NCBI GenBank assembly: GCA_947652115.1 | Contig: OX393562.1 | Location: forward strand, 14,580,328-14,644,327 | DNA: 64,000 nt | DNA from: Blastomussa wellsi | Lineage: Eukaryota; Cnidaria; Anthozoa; Scleractinia; Plerogyridae | Direction: 5' to 3' | Shown here: in pieces, positions 1 through 10,300 of the stretch | Numbering within the stretch: the stretch's first letter is position 1 | How the letters are laid out: the number at the start of each line of letters is the position of its first letter | The notes under the pieces: model-generated | Database searches by the model: none | What the model was told of the DNA's origin: nothing | Seen by the model: only the letters and a program-made list of their open reading frames with translations | Program-made: the position numbers and the translations under genes

Positions 1-17
1 ATTCTCTGTTAAAAACA

Positions 18-659
18 ATGCTGAACCGCGCATTTAAACTTTCTTCAAACTGGCTCTTTTTTCATCAAGAATGTGAACGCCTAAGGGTGATCTTCACGCG
101 TTTGCATTATCCAGAGCCCCTCATACGAAACACCATCAAGGTTTTCGTTGAAATGAAGGTGACGGGGAACACACGCCCCCCGCAACAATCAGGTGAAATT
201 CCCGTCAGAATACTCCTGCCGTTCAAAGATCAGAGATCAGCAAACAAACTACGCGAGCAACTTAGTGATCTTAGCCGAAAGATAAATACCGAGGTACATC
301 CTGTATTTACAAGCCGCAAGATCAAAGATGACCTTAAACCTAAGGAACCTAAACCTCCAATTGTCAACCAGCAAAACGTTGTATATTTCTATAAGTGTGA
401 TCTGTGTGATGCAGATTATGTCGGCTTTACCAGCCGACACCTATATCAACGTGTGGAGGAGCACAAACGATCGGTAATCGGCAACCATGTGAGAGAACAA
501 CATGGAAAGGAGCCAAGTGAAATCGCGAAGAACTTTAGGGTCCTGAGGAAGTGCTCGAACAAGTTCGATTGTTTGATTTTTGAAATGTTTTTTATTCGGG
601 ACCTTAAGCCAAAATTAAACAAACAGAGCGACTCTGTCCGTGCAAAGCTGTTTGCTTAA
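18..659 (+). mobile_element. Penelope-like retroelement remnant, RT C-terminus plus GIY-YIG nuclease
   Basis: A 213-codon frame matching the C-terminal end of a Penelope-like element (PLE) polyprotein. Residues about 1-60 resemble the last part of the RT thumb region. Residues about 122-205 form a GIY-YIG-type endonuclease: VYFYKCDLCDADYVGF supplies the two aromatic/glycine strands and a Cys pair, followed by the RHLYQRVEEHK helix. In PLEs the nuclease nicks the target DNA for primed reverse transcription. The RT catalytic part is missing, so this is a 5'-truncated or window-truncated copy. It lies in the intron upstream of the PLPBP exons, and its 3' untranslated tail carries a hammerhead-like hairpin at 815-850. 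The family assignment is from recognition of the nuclease signature, not a search. Confidence 0.75.
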
Positions 660-814
660 CATTTTTAATAGTTCTTATTCTTTTTACCTCAAATTTACAC
701 TTCGTTTTCGCATTCTGCTATTTTTATTGTTCGTATGTAAATAATTAGCTTTTTACCTTGTTCCCATTGTTTCAGAAATTGTATATATGCGGAATTTTTA
801 CTTCATGAACCTTA

Positions 815-850
815 ACTTGAAAATGACCGTGGAGCGGTCGAAACGTCGTT
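815..850 (+). ncRNA. Hammerhead-ribozyme-like motif in the PLE tail
   Basis: A stem GACCG/CGGTC (825-829 with 835-839) is followed directly by GAAACGTC. This matches the hammerhead layout: stem II, the GAAA core, a self-complementary ACGT stem III, then a GUC cleavage triplet. The upstream CUGANGA box is degenerate here (TTGAAAA). PLEs are known to carry minimal type I hammerheads in their terminal repeats. It sits about 160 nt after the GIY-YIG stop codon, where such a motif is expected. Activity is doubtful because of the degenerate core. Confidence 0.45.
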
Positions 851-969
851 CATATTTTTTATCGCTTATTTTTATAACTAAATGTTTTAGTAAGAACTTA
901 TTACTTCGTAAGGACTAATTGGCAGAGAAATGTAAACCTTCACACTTCCTTGTTATGCTTTCTTTTCAG

Positions 970-1068
970 TGTTTAGTTAACTGCCGGAAGAACGTGTGTG
1001 ACAAACTAGGCCTCGGTCTGGAAGACGTGGAATTGAGCATGGGAATGTCAAATGATTTTGACAAAGCA
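970..1068 (+). CDS. PLPBP: PLPBP, penultimate coding exon
   Basis: Phase-0 exon of 33 codons bounded by a tttcag acceptor and a gtaagt donor. It encodes the conserved strand and loop VELSMGMSNDF of the pyridoxal-phosphate homeostasis protein (YggS/PROSC family), a fold-type III alanine-racemase-like barrel that binds PLP and buffers free PLP in cytosol and mitochondria. The upstream exons lie outside the window, beyond the PLE remnant. Confidence 0.88.
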
Positions 1069-1555
1069 GTAAGTGAATTTCCTTGAACCTTTGCCTAGCC
1101 ACTGCGTGATGTCGTGTCTTAAGTCACAGACATTCTTGTCCCCAGAACTGCTTGTCCCTCATAGGGGGTGTTTATATGATTCCGGGGCGACTTTCGTTCC
1201 TGTACAAGTTCACCCCGGTTCCCTCTCATGGCTCTAATCATTTACAAATATACGTTGTGCCGGTATCACTTTTGACAGGTACGCTTTGAACTATGCGCTC
1301 CTTTTTTGTGTGTCTTTTTTGACCTACTTTTTTTTTTCTTTTTTAAAAATAATTAAGTGCTGTAGCCTAATTCAATTAGATTCTTCACTATCTACATAGC
1401 ATTAAAAAAATGTAGCCTGCCTTTCTCGCCGATGTTTTTCACGGTACTGGCTTCACTACACAGGCTACTTTCTTGGGTTTTGACACTCCCCCATCACTAG
1501 CTAAACGGATCCAGAAAACTTACGCTAAACAAGCTATTTTTTCTTTCTTTGTTAG

Positions 1556-1786
1556 ATTTTAATGGGCAGTACAAATGTACGGGTAGGCAGTACCATATTT
1601 GGTGCAAGACAACCAAAACACCCAAGCAATACCTCCGCTGTGGAGGGGTCTACTCAGCCGACCCCCGAGGAAACAAAATCAACTGCTAATGGTCCACAAC
1701 ACAGCATTACCAAGGATAAATTACAAAACTTGAACACAGACAATGAAATCACTAGCGAAACAAATTTACATCAGTGCTGTGCATAG
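1556..1786 (+). CDS. PLPBP: PLPBP, last coding exon
   Basis: The exon begins after a T-rich gttag acceptor and joins the previous exon in phase 0. It gives ILMGSTNVRVGSTIFGAR, the signature C-terminal phosphate-binding region of the YggS/PLPBP family (GST..R.GS.IFG.R). A polar, low-complexity tail of about 50 residues follows, longer than the short tail of vertebrate PLPBP and with no recognisable domain. The stop is TAG at 1784-1786. An AATAAA at 2417-2422 is a possible but distant polyadenylation signal. Identification is strong because both exons match successive parts of the family in order. Confidence 0.88.
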   Translation: MLMGSTNVRVGSTIFGARQPKHPSNTSAVEGSTQPTPEETKSTANGPQHSITKDKLQNLNTDNEITSETNLHQCCA

Positions 1787-2100
1787 CAAAGCGACATCAT
1801 AGCGAGATGAGATTTTGGTGCCAGGTTGTTGGAAACTAGTTAATTCGTTAAAAAATAATTGAAACAACAATTTGAGATTGGTAGAAGTAAAACTGAGAGA
1901 TAGAAAAAAAGGTCATTGGCCGAATTCATGTTAGAGACGAAAAACCGTCTTGGACGGGAAACTGGTTTTCAGACGGAAAACTTGTCTGATATGAATCCGG
2001 TGAAGGACGAGTTTCCTGTCTCAAATTTATCCGTCTACTTTTCCGTCTAAATCGACGGGAAAGTAGGACGGAAAACTGGTCTTCGACGGAAAAAGAAGAC

Positions 2101-2185
2101 TAGCCTGTGAACAGGCTCCGGGGGTGGGTTGGGGTAGGTAGGGCGCCGACACACACCCGTCCAGCCGGAGCCCGTTCGCAGGCTA
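2101..2185. repeat. Small foldback element
   Basis: The outer 21 bases at each end are imperfect inverted copies (tagcctgtgaacaggctccgg and its reverse complement with two or three changes) around a G-rich centre. It has the form of a very short MITE. It lies in the PLPBP to ZNFX1-A spacer, beside a stretch (1935-2095) in which gacggaaaac-like words recur in both orientations. Confidence 0.6.
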
Positions 2186-2689
2186 GTAGAAGACTGGAAC
2201 TAGAATGACTGCAAAGGTTAATGGGTAAAAAATGGCGTCGAAGAAGAAAGGGACGAAAAGAAACAAAGTCTGGACGGAAGAAGAATCGAACGAGTACGCT
2301 GATGCCCTTTGTAGCTCTGAGAACAGGGATCGTGGAAAACTATGATTTGAAGAAGCAAGCCAATGAAGCTAACTGTTGCAGCTGCTATCATGTTTTGAAG
2401 TGTATCCTGTTCCTCGAATAAAATTTTTTCGCGTTTTAGCACCGCCATTTCTTCTTCTTAAATACTCCATGCTCTTTTGAGCCTTCGGCTTTCTCACGAT
2501 GGAAAATAAGTTTTGAGCAAACATCATGGAGCAAACATCAACCTAGCAACCTAGCCTGACAATCGCCCCTTCTTATTTAATTTACCCGTCTGAATACCGT
2601 GCACAGTTTATATCAGTAGCGATTTTAAGACAGTTAAAAAGAATTCCGTCTGGGACGAGTTTATCGTCTTCTAATATGAACTCGGCCAT

Positions 2690-3035
2690 TCTAAAAATTA
2701 CATAAATCGCAGCTCGCGTCCCCGACAGGATTCGAACCCATGACCTCCCGGAATACCGGCTGGACGCTACAATCAACTGACTAGACTTTCACAAAGTTCT
2801 TCGACGGGCGGTTCGCGGTCGTCGCTTCGCCAGAGGAGGTTGGACACGGTCCGAAAGGCATCTTGGTAGACGTAATTGACCAATCACATCACTGCTTCTA
2901 TTCGTTGCTCTTCTCAGAGGAAACGAACACACGCAAGAAATCAAGAGTGTGACTTGGTGCGAGTCTACCAACTGAGCAACTAGGTTCTTTTTTTGACACG
3001 CGTCCATATATTCACCGAGCTGAAAATTTACCATC
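2690..3035 (-). repeat. tRNA-derived SINE-like sequence
   Basis: On the minus strand a B-box-like GGGTTCGAATCC (about 2728-2740) is preceded by an A-box-like TAGTCAGTTGAT. A second A-box-like word, TTGCTCAGTTGGTAGA, occurs around 2965-2985. The fold does not make a full cloverleaf, so it is not called a tRNA gene. A tRNA-derived SINE, possibly two fused copies, fits best. Confidence 0.45.
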
Positions 3036-4500
3036 TTTCATATTTATTACATCTAAAGATTAGTTTGAACATTTATTGAACCAAACACGATTTTTGCTCT
3101 GATTGATGATGATACCAGAGGCCAAATTTTCATAACAAATTATCTGAATCAACATAGAATTGGCATCAACAAGAACTCGGAAAAAATCCGAGTCACAGAT
3201 GGGATCTGAAACCCTACTTATGTTATGTTACCCGAGACTTGACAGTGATTTTTGACGTCACGTAAGAACTTTGAGATGAATGGTTCACTAATTCCCGTAC
3301 TAGTTTGATTGGATAGAAGAGGGTGTCAATGCGGTTAACTATTAACTGTCATTACCATACAAACGACAAAATATTAACTGACTAACGTATAAAAGGAGAT
3401 GGACTTTTTAGCGTATGCAGTACTTAAAAGCTGTGGCGGAAGAGGACACATTGTTGCGAGACACAGAAAATGTTTATGATTTTATTCAGCAACATTTTGT
3501 GTTTGCAACAAATGTTTCGGCGTTTGTGCGCGCAACAAATCGTCATGCACGAGTAACAATGTGTCCGCAACAACGTGCCCTCGTTTGCATCGCCTTAACA
3601 GCATAAGGGTAAACACTCTCTTGAACAAATGAGAACAATTTTTAGACAAATATAAATTTCAATTTACTTTGAAATCGTCTCAGATGTCTAACACTTCTGG
3701 AGAGCCTGCGTACGTACCGTCATTTTTCCTTTTTTTCCGTTTGGAAATTGACTTGTTCAACCCTTATTTTGCCATATTTTCTGACATTCCCGGAAAGCAA
3801 TTGTAGCCTAGGCTCTAGATGTGACTTTAGCTACCGGCGGGTTTCAAACGTTCCTCGCCACTTCTTTGCAATCGTTTATATATCATTTTAGCTTCTCGTG
3901 GTCTATTTTTCACAAGGAGACAATCTTACGCTCATAAAAGTCACATAATGGTACAAATTAACTAACCAATTTACTTTTTTTGCTGTTTACTGACTAAGTC
4001 CATTTTTCTAACAGTTTAATGACTAAATTGTTCATTTGTAGCTGTTCACGGAATAGAGCTATACCCCATTGACATCCCCATGAAAGTTGTAATAAGAATT
4101 GAAAAATCTCCGGTGCGTCAAATATTTTACGATATTTCTAGACTCTAGGGTACTCTTAGCGATTGGTTTAACAGATAATTTACGGATAAACGTTGTAAAA
4201 ACTCTCGGTGTTTATTAGATAATTCTGATTCTGGCGAATAAACTCGATTGGAATTCTGGGAGTTATTTGCTGAACTTTCAAAACAATAAAATCCCCATAT
4301 TTTATAGTGTGCGTGACGCAATGGGAAATTTCCCCGACACTTTCTCAGACTACAATAGACATTTATAATATCGACAATATTCGCTTTAAATAAAAACTTA
4401 CAACTATCTGTAAGACTAGTTCATACATTAATGTCTCTCATTATTGAAAAAATAAACTTGGACATAAAATTATTAAACCAGAGAAGTATATTGCTGGACA
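3036..4500. other. Spacer with no gene seen
   Basis: AT-rich non-coding DNA. A 63-codon frame at 3415-3606 is full of recurring TGTTGCG/CGCAACA words in both orientations and looks like a degenerate foldback rather than a gene. I saw no conserved protein, RNA gene or clear promoter here. Confidence 0.5.
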
Positions 4501-4524
4501 TTTTGTATTCTGGGTGCCTAAAAA

Positions 4525-4554
4525 TGGAGACGTTTCGGGAAAAATCCCTTCAGT
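4525..4554 (-). ncRNA. Hammerhead-like motif, PLE relic
   Basis: Read on the minus strand: CTGAAGG, a stem GGGA/TCCC-type hairpin, then GAAACGTC. This is the hammerhead order with one core base off (CUGAAGG instead of CUGANGA). No GIY-YIG coding remnant was found beside it, so it is probably an isolated PLE end. Confidence 0.35.
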
Positions 4555-4760
4555 CATAATAACGGATGGTAAACAACATGTAAAGCTTACCAAGGTCGCG
4601 GCGAAATTTTCCCCCTAGAAAATGAAAAAGATGTTTTTTGCAAAAGCTATCCGCTTGAGATTTTTTGCAGTGCTTGAAGGCCGTTTTTGTTACAATTTCT
4701 TACAAGGAAGAGGAAAATAGAAGGATTTTTGGTGCTGACGTCACAATGGGAGCTTTTAAT

Positions 4761-4846
4761 TAGAAAGCCCCATTTTCCCGGAAGCGCTCTTTCGGTTTCT
4801 GAGAAAATACTGTTGCGAGGTGATTGGCTCGCGATCCATATGTTAA
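4761..4846 (+). promoter_or_regulatory. Conserved upstream element of ZNFX1-A: two GAS-like palindromes and a CCAAT box
   Basis: TTCCCGGAA at 4775-4783 and TTCTGAGAA at 4797-4805 both fit TTCNNNGAA, the STAT (GAS) half-site spacing, with starts 22 bp apart. ATTGG (inverted CCAAT) is at 4823-4827, and a CRE-like TGACGTCA lies just upstream at 4736-4743. The same ordered block occurs upstream of copies B and C. It lies 1.8 kb before the start codon, so the transcription start and a 5' non-coding exon probably fall between. STAT binding is inferred from motif form; CCGGAAG could also serve an ETS factor. Confidence 0.5.
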
Positions 4847-5409
4847 AAAAAAAAATAATGACCAGCTAAGCCAGCAAAATTTACCAGAAAATTTCCTTTT
4901 CTCTCTCGAAGAGTGCGTTTTACATTTGATAACACGATTTTCACGAGGATTAACTATTACAGCGAGAGCTTTTGGTGGCTGAGAAATAATCGATACAGTG
5001 ATATCAAGTCTGAGAGGCTGAAGCTCTATTAAAGATGCCTTCTTCGCCGGACATTTTAGGTACGGTGTTATTTATCCAAATCGATTAACTGTCTGTTGTC
5101 GCTTTGTATGTATTCTCTTAGTCATTTCAATGGTTTAAAAGAAGAGATTCTCTGAAGTTTCAATTCGTCCCTTATGGTGGCTGGAAAGGAAACATGTTTC
5201 GTGCGATTTTCTGCCGTTGAGGGTGAAACACTACAACTTTTATAAAACCGCGCAGCGAATAATTTCGATGCGAGGAGCTTGCATATAGATGAACTCGATT
5301 TATCTGGTGTCTTTGGTCTAGTTTTGTATTTTACACACAAATAAGACATGATTTCTAGCCCTTTCGGCTTAGCACACAGTGAAAATTCAAATGGCTTCTA
5401 CTGATACAT

Positions 5410-6260
5410 ATAATGTTGGAACGCCGGAATATAAAAGCGAAAGTTCAAACGCATAAAAAATCCTGAATACCGGATTTCTAAAACCCAGAGCGCCAAAGAA
5501 AGCGGAATTTGGAATGGCAATAAAGCCGGAACACACAACAAACTTTAAAATGCCAGGATAATAAAACCCACAATGTGTAGAAAACTCTAAGGGCCTACCT
5601 TGCTGCCAACCTAATCGCTAAGAGGGTAGGTAATCATGATTATTTATCATAATCAAACAATTCCAGAAATTAATTCACAGTTTATTGCCATAGACTTCTT
5701 ATGACAGGTTTTGCTTGCCAACCTGACAAAACGTATTGGTGAACCTAAGGGCATCCCCATGACCAATGACCAAGGTTTTCAGGATCGAAAAATTAAAAGT
5801 CCTACACTGGACTGAAAATGTTCAATCTCATTTCCGTGGAAGAATATGGTGCAATTCGTGGTAAAGATCATCTGCACATCAGCATGTAACAAGGACACAC
5901 CATCATCATCTCTCGATGAAACCATACTTAACGACAGTCGATACATTATCATTATATTTTTGGTGGGAAAACAACACCACGTTTGGACAATTTTATTTTA
6001 GCGTCAGAAAAATAAGGGTCACTGCAAATTACAAGTAATAATTCCTACAAATGAGTGTCGGTAACTGCCAATGAAAGGTTTTGCAATCTTTAGTACCAAT
6101 ATACAAATAAGGCAGGGTTTGTTTGGAGGTGTTTGAGTGGGGAATGTTTTGTGTGTTTCGGGTTTTTTAGTATTCCGGCATTCCTGGTTTTAGTATTCTG
6201 CTGTTCCAGTTTAAGTGTTCCAGAGGTGCGGCATTCCGTTGTTCCGCCTTGCCGTGTACA
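5410..6260. repeat. Degenerate inverted-repeat element rich in GGAATAC-like words
   Basis: The left part (5410-5570) holds repeated words such as ggaacgccggaat and gaataccggattt; the right part (6150-6250) holds the reverse complements (agtattccggcattcc, ctgttccag, cattccgttgttcc). This suggests a foldback transposon with subrepeat-rich arms. A related shorter copy is in intron 3 of copy A at 9505-9615. No coding sequence was seen between the arms. Confidence 0.45.
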
Positions 6261-6595
6261 GCCCAGTGAAAGAAAATATAAAACCTGGAAATGCAAATGA
6301 GAAGATTCATGGTTTTGGTTGTTGGTATGCTTGAATAAAAGTAAAGCCAATACAAAAAAATACGTTGAATGACCTCAGCGGTAAGCTCGATTTTTTCATC
6401 TGGGAAAGCGCTGTGAAACTATTGAAAGCGCCACTTGTAAATTATTTTCAAATGGAACCTGGTCACAATAAAGTTTATATACACATAACAGGCGTGCCAT
6501 CTTTATCTTGTTTCAGAAGAGCTTGAATCAACGAAATAGAGGCACTGTGTGAAGGAGATGCTTGAAGCATTTCAGGTGTTCATAGAGAAGAAGAC

Positions 6596-7304
6596 ATGAG
6601 CAGCTATCAGATGGAGAGGAGTATTGGAAGAGGAGGAGGAGGGTTTCGTGGAAGAGGGGGAACAAGGGGAGGGGGAAGAGGTGGGGGGAGAGGATGGGGA
6701 AGGGGAGGTGGAAGAGGAGGGCGTGGTGGCGACGGATCTTCTGAAAACCAGCGTCCGGTTAGGCTTGGATTCAAAGCGCTAACAGACCTGGACACCAAAA
6801 CTCCGGATGAAATCATCCTTGATTTAACATCAAGTCGATGCTTTCCGGCCACGGAATCGTTATTAACGCAGCAAACATTCATGAAAGATGACTGGATTGT
6901 GTTGATCGTGAGCATTGTAAGCAAAGCCTGTGACTGCAGCTCTAAGGAGTACCTGATCAAGCTGCTAAACCTGCTTCCAAACTCGTTTTTTCTCAATTTG
7001 CACCTTAGGCCGCATCTCAACAGGTTATCTGCTAGCAGGATGACTCCTTCAGACGTGGCCGTGTTTTTGAGAAATGTGGTAAAAATTATGAAAGAATTGC
7101 TCCAAAGATTCCCTAACTCTTACGCCGATTTGCCACTGTCCGATTTGTTCTGTGGAACGACATTTCTGGCTGAGACGGGACAACTTGAAGATGATGCCAT
7201 CGTTAGAGATGTGACTGAACTGATGAAACTGAGGAGCGAAAAGGCTGAAGAGTTAAAGAGGAAGGAAGAAGAAAAGCAACATAGAAGGAAACCTCGCAGA
7301 GATG
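6596..7304 (+). CDS. ZNFX1: ZNFX1-A exon 1: RGG start and N-terminal domain
   Basis: Begins [16 protein letters not shown] and continues as an RGG/GRG stretch typical of RNA-binding disordered tails. The family N-terminal region follows ([27 protein letters not shown]), ending in a Lys/Glu-rich helix. The donor gtgaga leaves phase 1. An acceptor (tttcag, 6511-6516) shows that the 5' UTR is spliced. Confidence 0.88.
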
Positions 7305-10300
7305 GTGAGAATTTGCAATGTATCGTTAACGTTTTTTGTAACAACAACAACAACCAGTGAGTGAGTGTATAGTCAGTTAATTATGGGATTGAACAGCCTT
7401 AATAACATTCTTAGGAGGCGGGATCGGGAGAGGGTCTGTAATTATGTACTTTGTGGGGTTGTGTAAGGTGGTTGTATCTTGCAGGGGACGCTATGTCCCT
7501 TTATTCTAACACCTGTATATACATGTATATTTAATACGAATGTGCAAATCGTGAAATAAATAATAAAAACCCATTTTATTTTGCTAGTTATATAGAATAT
7601 AATACAGCAAAAGAACTTGAATAGGCAAAAAAACTACTCAGAATAGTAAAAACTAAACGAGCTGAGTAGTTACAAAAGTTATGCAATGACCTAATTACCC
7701 TTAACATGTAAGAAACGACAAAATAATAGTTTATACTAAGGAAGGAAAACAGCCAATAGGTGATATTAAACCAAACAGGAACGATGTTTAAGGATAGAGA
7801 AGACAGACCACAAATGACGAATTTGAAAAATTTAGGCTAACGTCTTCTAGATGCACCCGCCGTGGTGCAGCTCCTGTAGCAGAACAAATACACTAATGCA
7901 AAATATTTACAATTTATAGCTGGTGAGAACGATGACCTTAATCCACCGAATGATTTTCGTGAACTCAGTGTAATACCAACTCAGGAAGACATCCTGACCG
8001 GGGAAAGGCCTTTCCTAAGAAGAAACAAAGTTGATGGGAGCTACCACGACGCGGAGCATTATCTGGACGTACAGTTTCGACTCCTTCGTGAGGACTTTGT
8101 GCGGCCCCTTCGTGAAGGGATCGCACAGTTGTTGGAGCGTATCGGCTCCGCTAAGATTGGTGCCCTGCAGGACGTTCGTGTGTACAAAGACGCCCAGCTG
8201 TTGTACCCCGTATGCACGTCTAACGGTCTTCACTACAGAGTCAAGTTTGACAACTCCAGTCTCAGACATGTACGCTGGGAGAACAGCAAGCGGCTCATCT
8301 TTGGCTCGCTGATGTGTTTATCCAAGGACAAGTTTGATAGCTTTGTGTTTGCTACTGTGGCTAACCGCGATCTCAAAGAGTTAAAACAGGCATGTCTGTT
8401 TTTCTATATAATTATATCTGATATGTGCATGAAGAGGAGAATCTCTTCACAAATGAGATCCAGTGTTCCAGATAATAGACGGGTCTCGGGTCAAAAACCC
8501 TACAGCAACGGCTACCTGACCCGACACTGATGAAAATCGAAAATCAACCAAAATATTAAAAAATACAAAAGAAACATAAAAAATGAAGTTCCCGAAGGCG
8601 ATCAGCAGAGTTCGCAATTGCGACCAAAATTTCAGTGGCGACTATAAAAAGTTCAGGTTTAGTTCAGGTTTGGAACGCTGATGAGATCACTTGCTGCACC
8701 AGGCTGAAGGGCAGAACAATAATAATTTTAGTCATGTGAACGGATCACCAATACTTATGGCAACAGGCCAAGATAATTGCGCGATTTGACGTTTTAAATA
8801 AACCAAAACTTGTACATCCGTGGAAAATGGCTTCGTTTGGTTTGGAAACAAATACAATAATTAGTCCTCGTGGTGCACGTTCTCCAAAATACCAGAATTT
8901 GTTCATTTTACGTTGTTTTGCAGAGGACGGCAAGGAAATGAACTAAGATTTAAAACGCGCGTGTAGAGCTATTGCACCGCTCATTAAATCATTTTTATTT
9001 TGACGTCGTGGCTGTCGTGATTTGTTTGAGCTCCCTATTATACAAACTGTGACATCATTTACATTTGTAGGGTGTAGTGGACATACAATTCATCAAGCTG
9101 TCGGATAACGTACGACTTGAAGAAGGTGACGTGTATCAGATGGTAGAGAGTACTGTCTACTTTGAAGCGTATCGTCACGTGCTTGAGGGACTGAAAGAAG
9201 TTGAACCGCAAAAACTGCCTTTGCAGGTATTAACTTCGCGCTCCTTAGTTGATCAGTTTTCTCCTGATATAATTACGAGATCCAAGCAAGACTTGTTCGG
9301 ACAACTTGACCAAACGAAGAACTAGCATCCAAGGATTACAAACATCAACTAGTTCAATTTCTTTCTTTCTGTTATTATATGTAGTTAACAAAACTCTGAG
9401 GTTATTTTTTTGTGAGAAAACGCTCGAAATAATACTCTGTTTTCGTAGTTGCGATAAATGATTTTCAGCAAATAACAGCCTACACAGTTCGGCATGTAAT
9501 AAAATCAGGAACACCGGAACACCCCGGAACGCCAGAAATTTATTGGCATTTTATGGTATTTTTGGTGTTCCGGTGTTCCGTGTTTTGTGGTGTTCCGGTG
9601 TTCCTGGTTTTAGTACATGCCACACAGTACAGTCTAATCTTATGTACTGTAGTCATAGGAACGTTCCCCACACCCTAGACGAAGAGCTCGGTATCATTTC
9701 ACTTGAACCCCTCGTAAGAGTATTTTGGCATTACGACAGTACCTTTTCCTCAATTGCGCCTACGTTACTTTGAAACTCACGCTTAATTAACGTTGTTAAA
9801 TTATTTTTTTCTCGTGCTTATAAAAATTAAACAGAATTACATCGTAAACTGCCAGAAACACGTTCAACCTCCTGCATACTTGAGGAACAGGCTTCGGGAC
9901 CGAGTGACGTTTGATCTCACGCCTATCATGAGAAAAGGAAACAAGAATAGCAATTCAAGGTAAACTATATTATACAAAACGTCGAGATAGCCTTCTCATT
10001 TTTCAGCAAATCAATTTCTCCCTAAATTACCCAACAAAAAGTTAACATAGGCTTCTCACTTTTCAGCAAATCAATTACTCCCTAAATTACCCAGACGTAT
10101 TTTACAGTTGCCCACTGCTGGAAGTATTACTCACGATGAAATCCATCAGTTGTAATGTCATTTTAACTTGGATTGTCAGTAACAGTGTCAAAGACAGCAG
10201 AACTGTTAGAATAAACTCGCACATAATACTGTACTTGGAGACTGGGTATAACACTTTTGCTGGCATATTTAATCAGTCAAACTTGACTCTGCAGCTCTGA

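Noticed and set aside
2700..2780. A tRNA gene on the minus strand
   Set aside because: A- and B-box-like words are present, but no acceptor stem or full cloverleaf forms. Treated as SINE.
4797..4805. Reading TTCTGAGAA as a heat-shock element
   Set aside because: HSEs need TTC and GAA two bases apart in alternating arrays; here the gap is three bases in all six sites.
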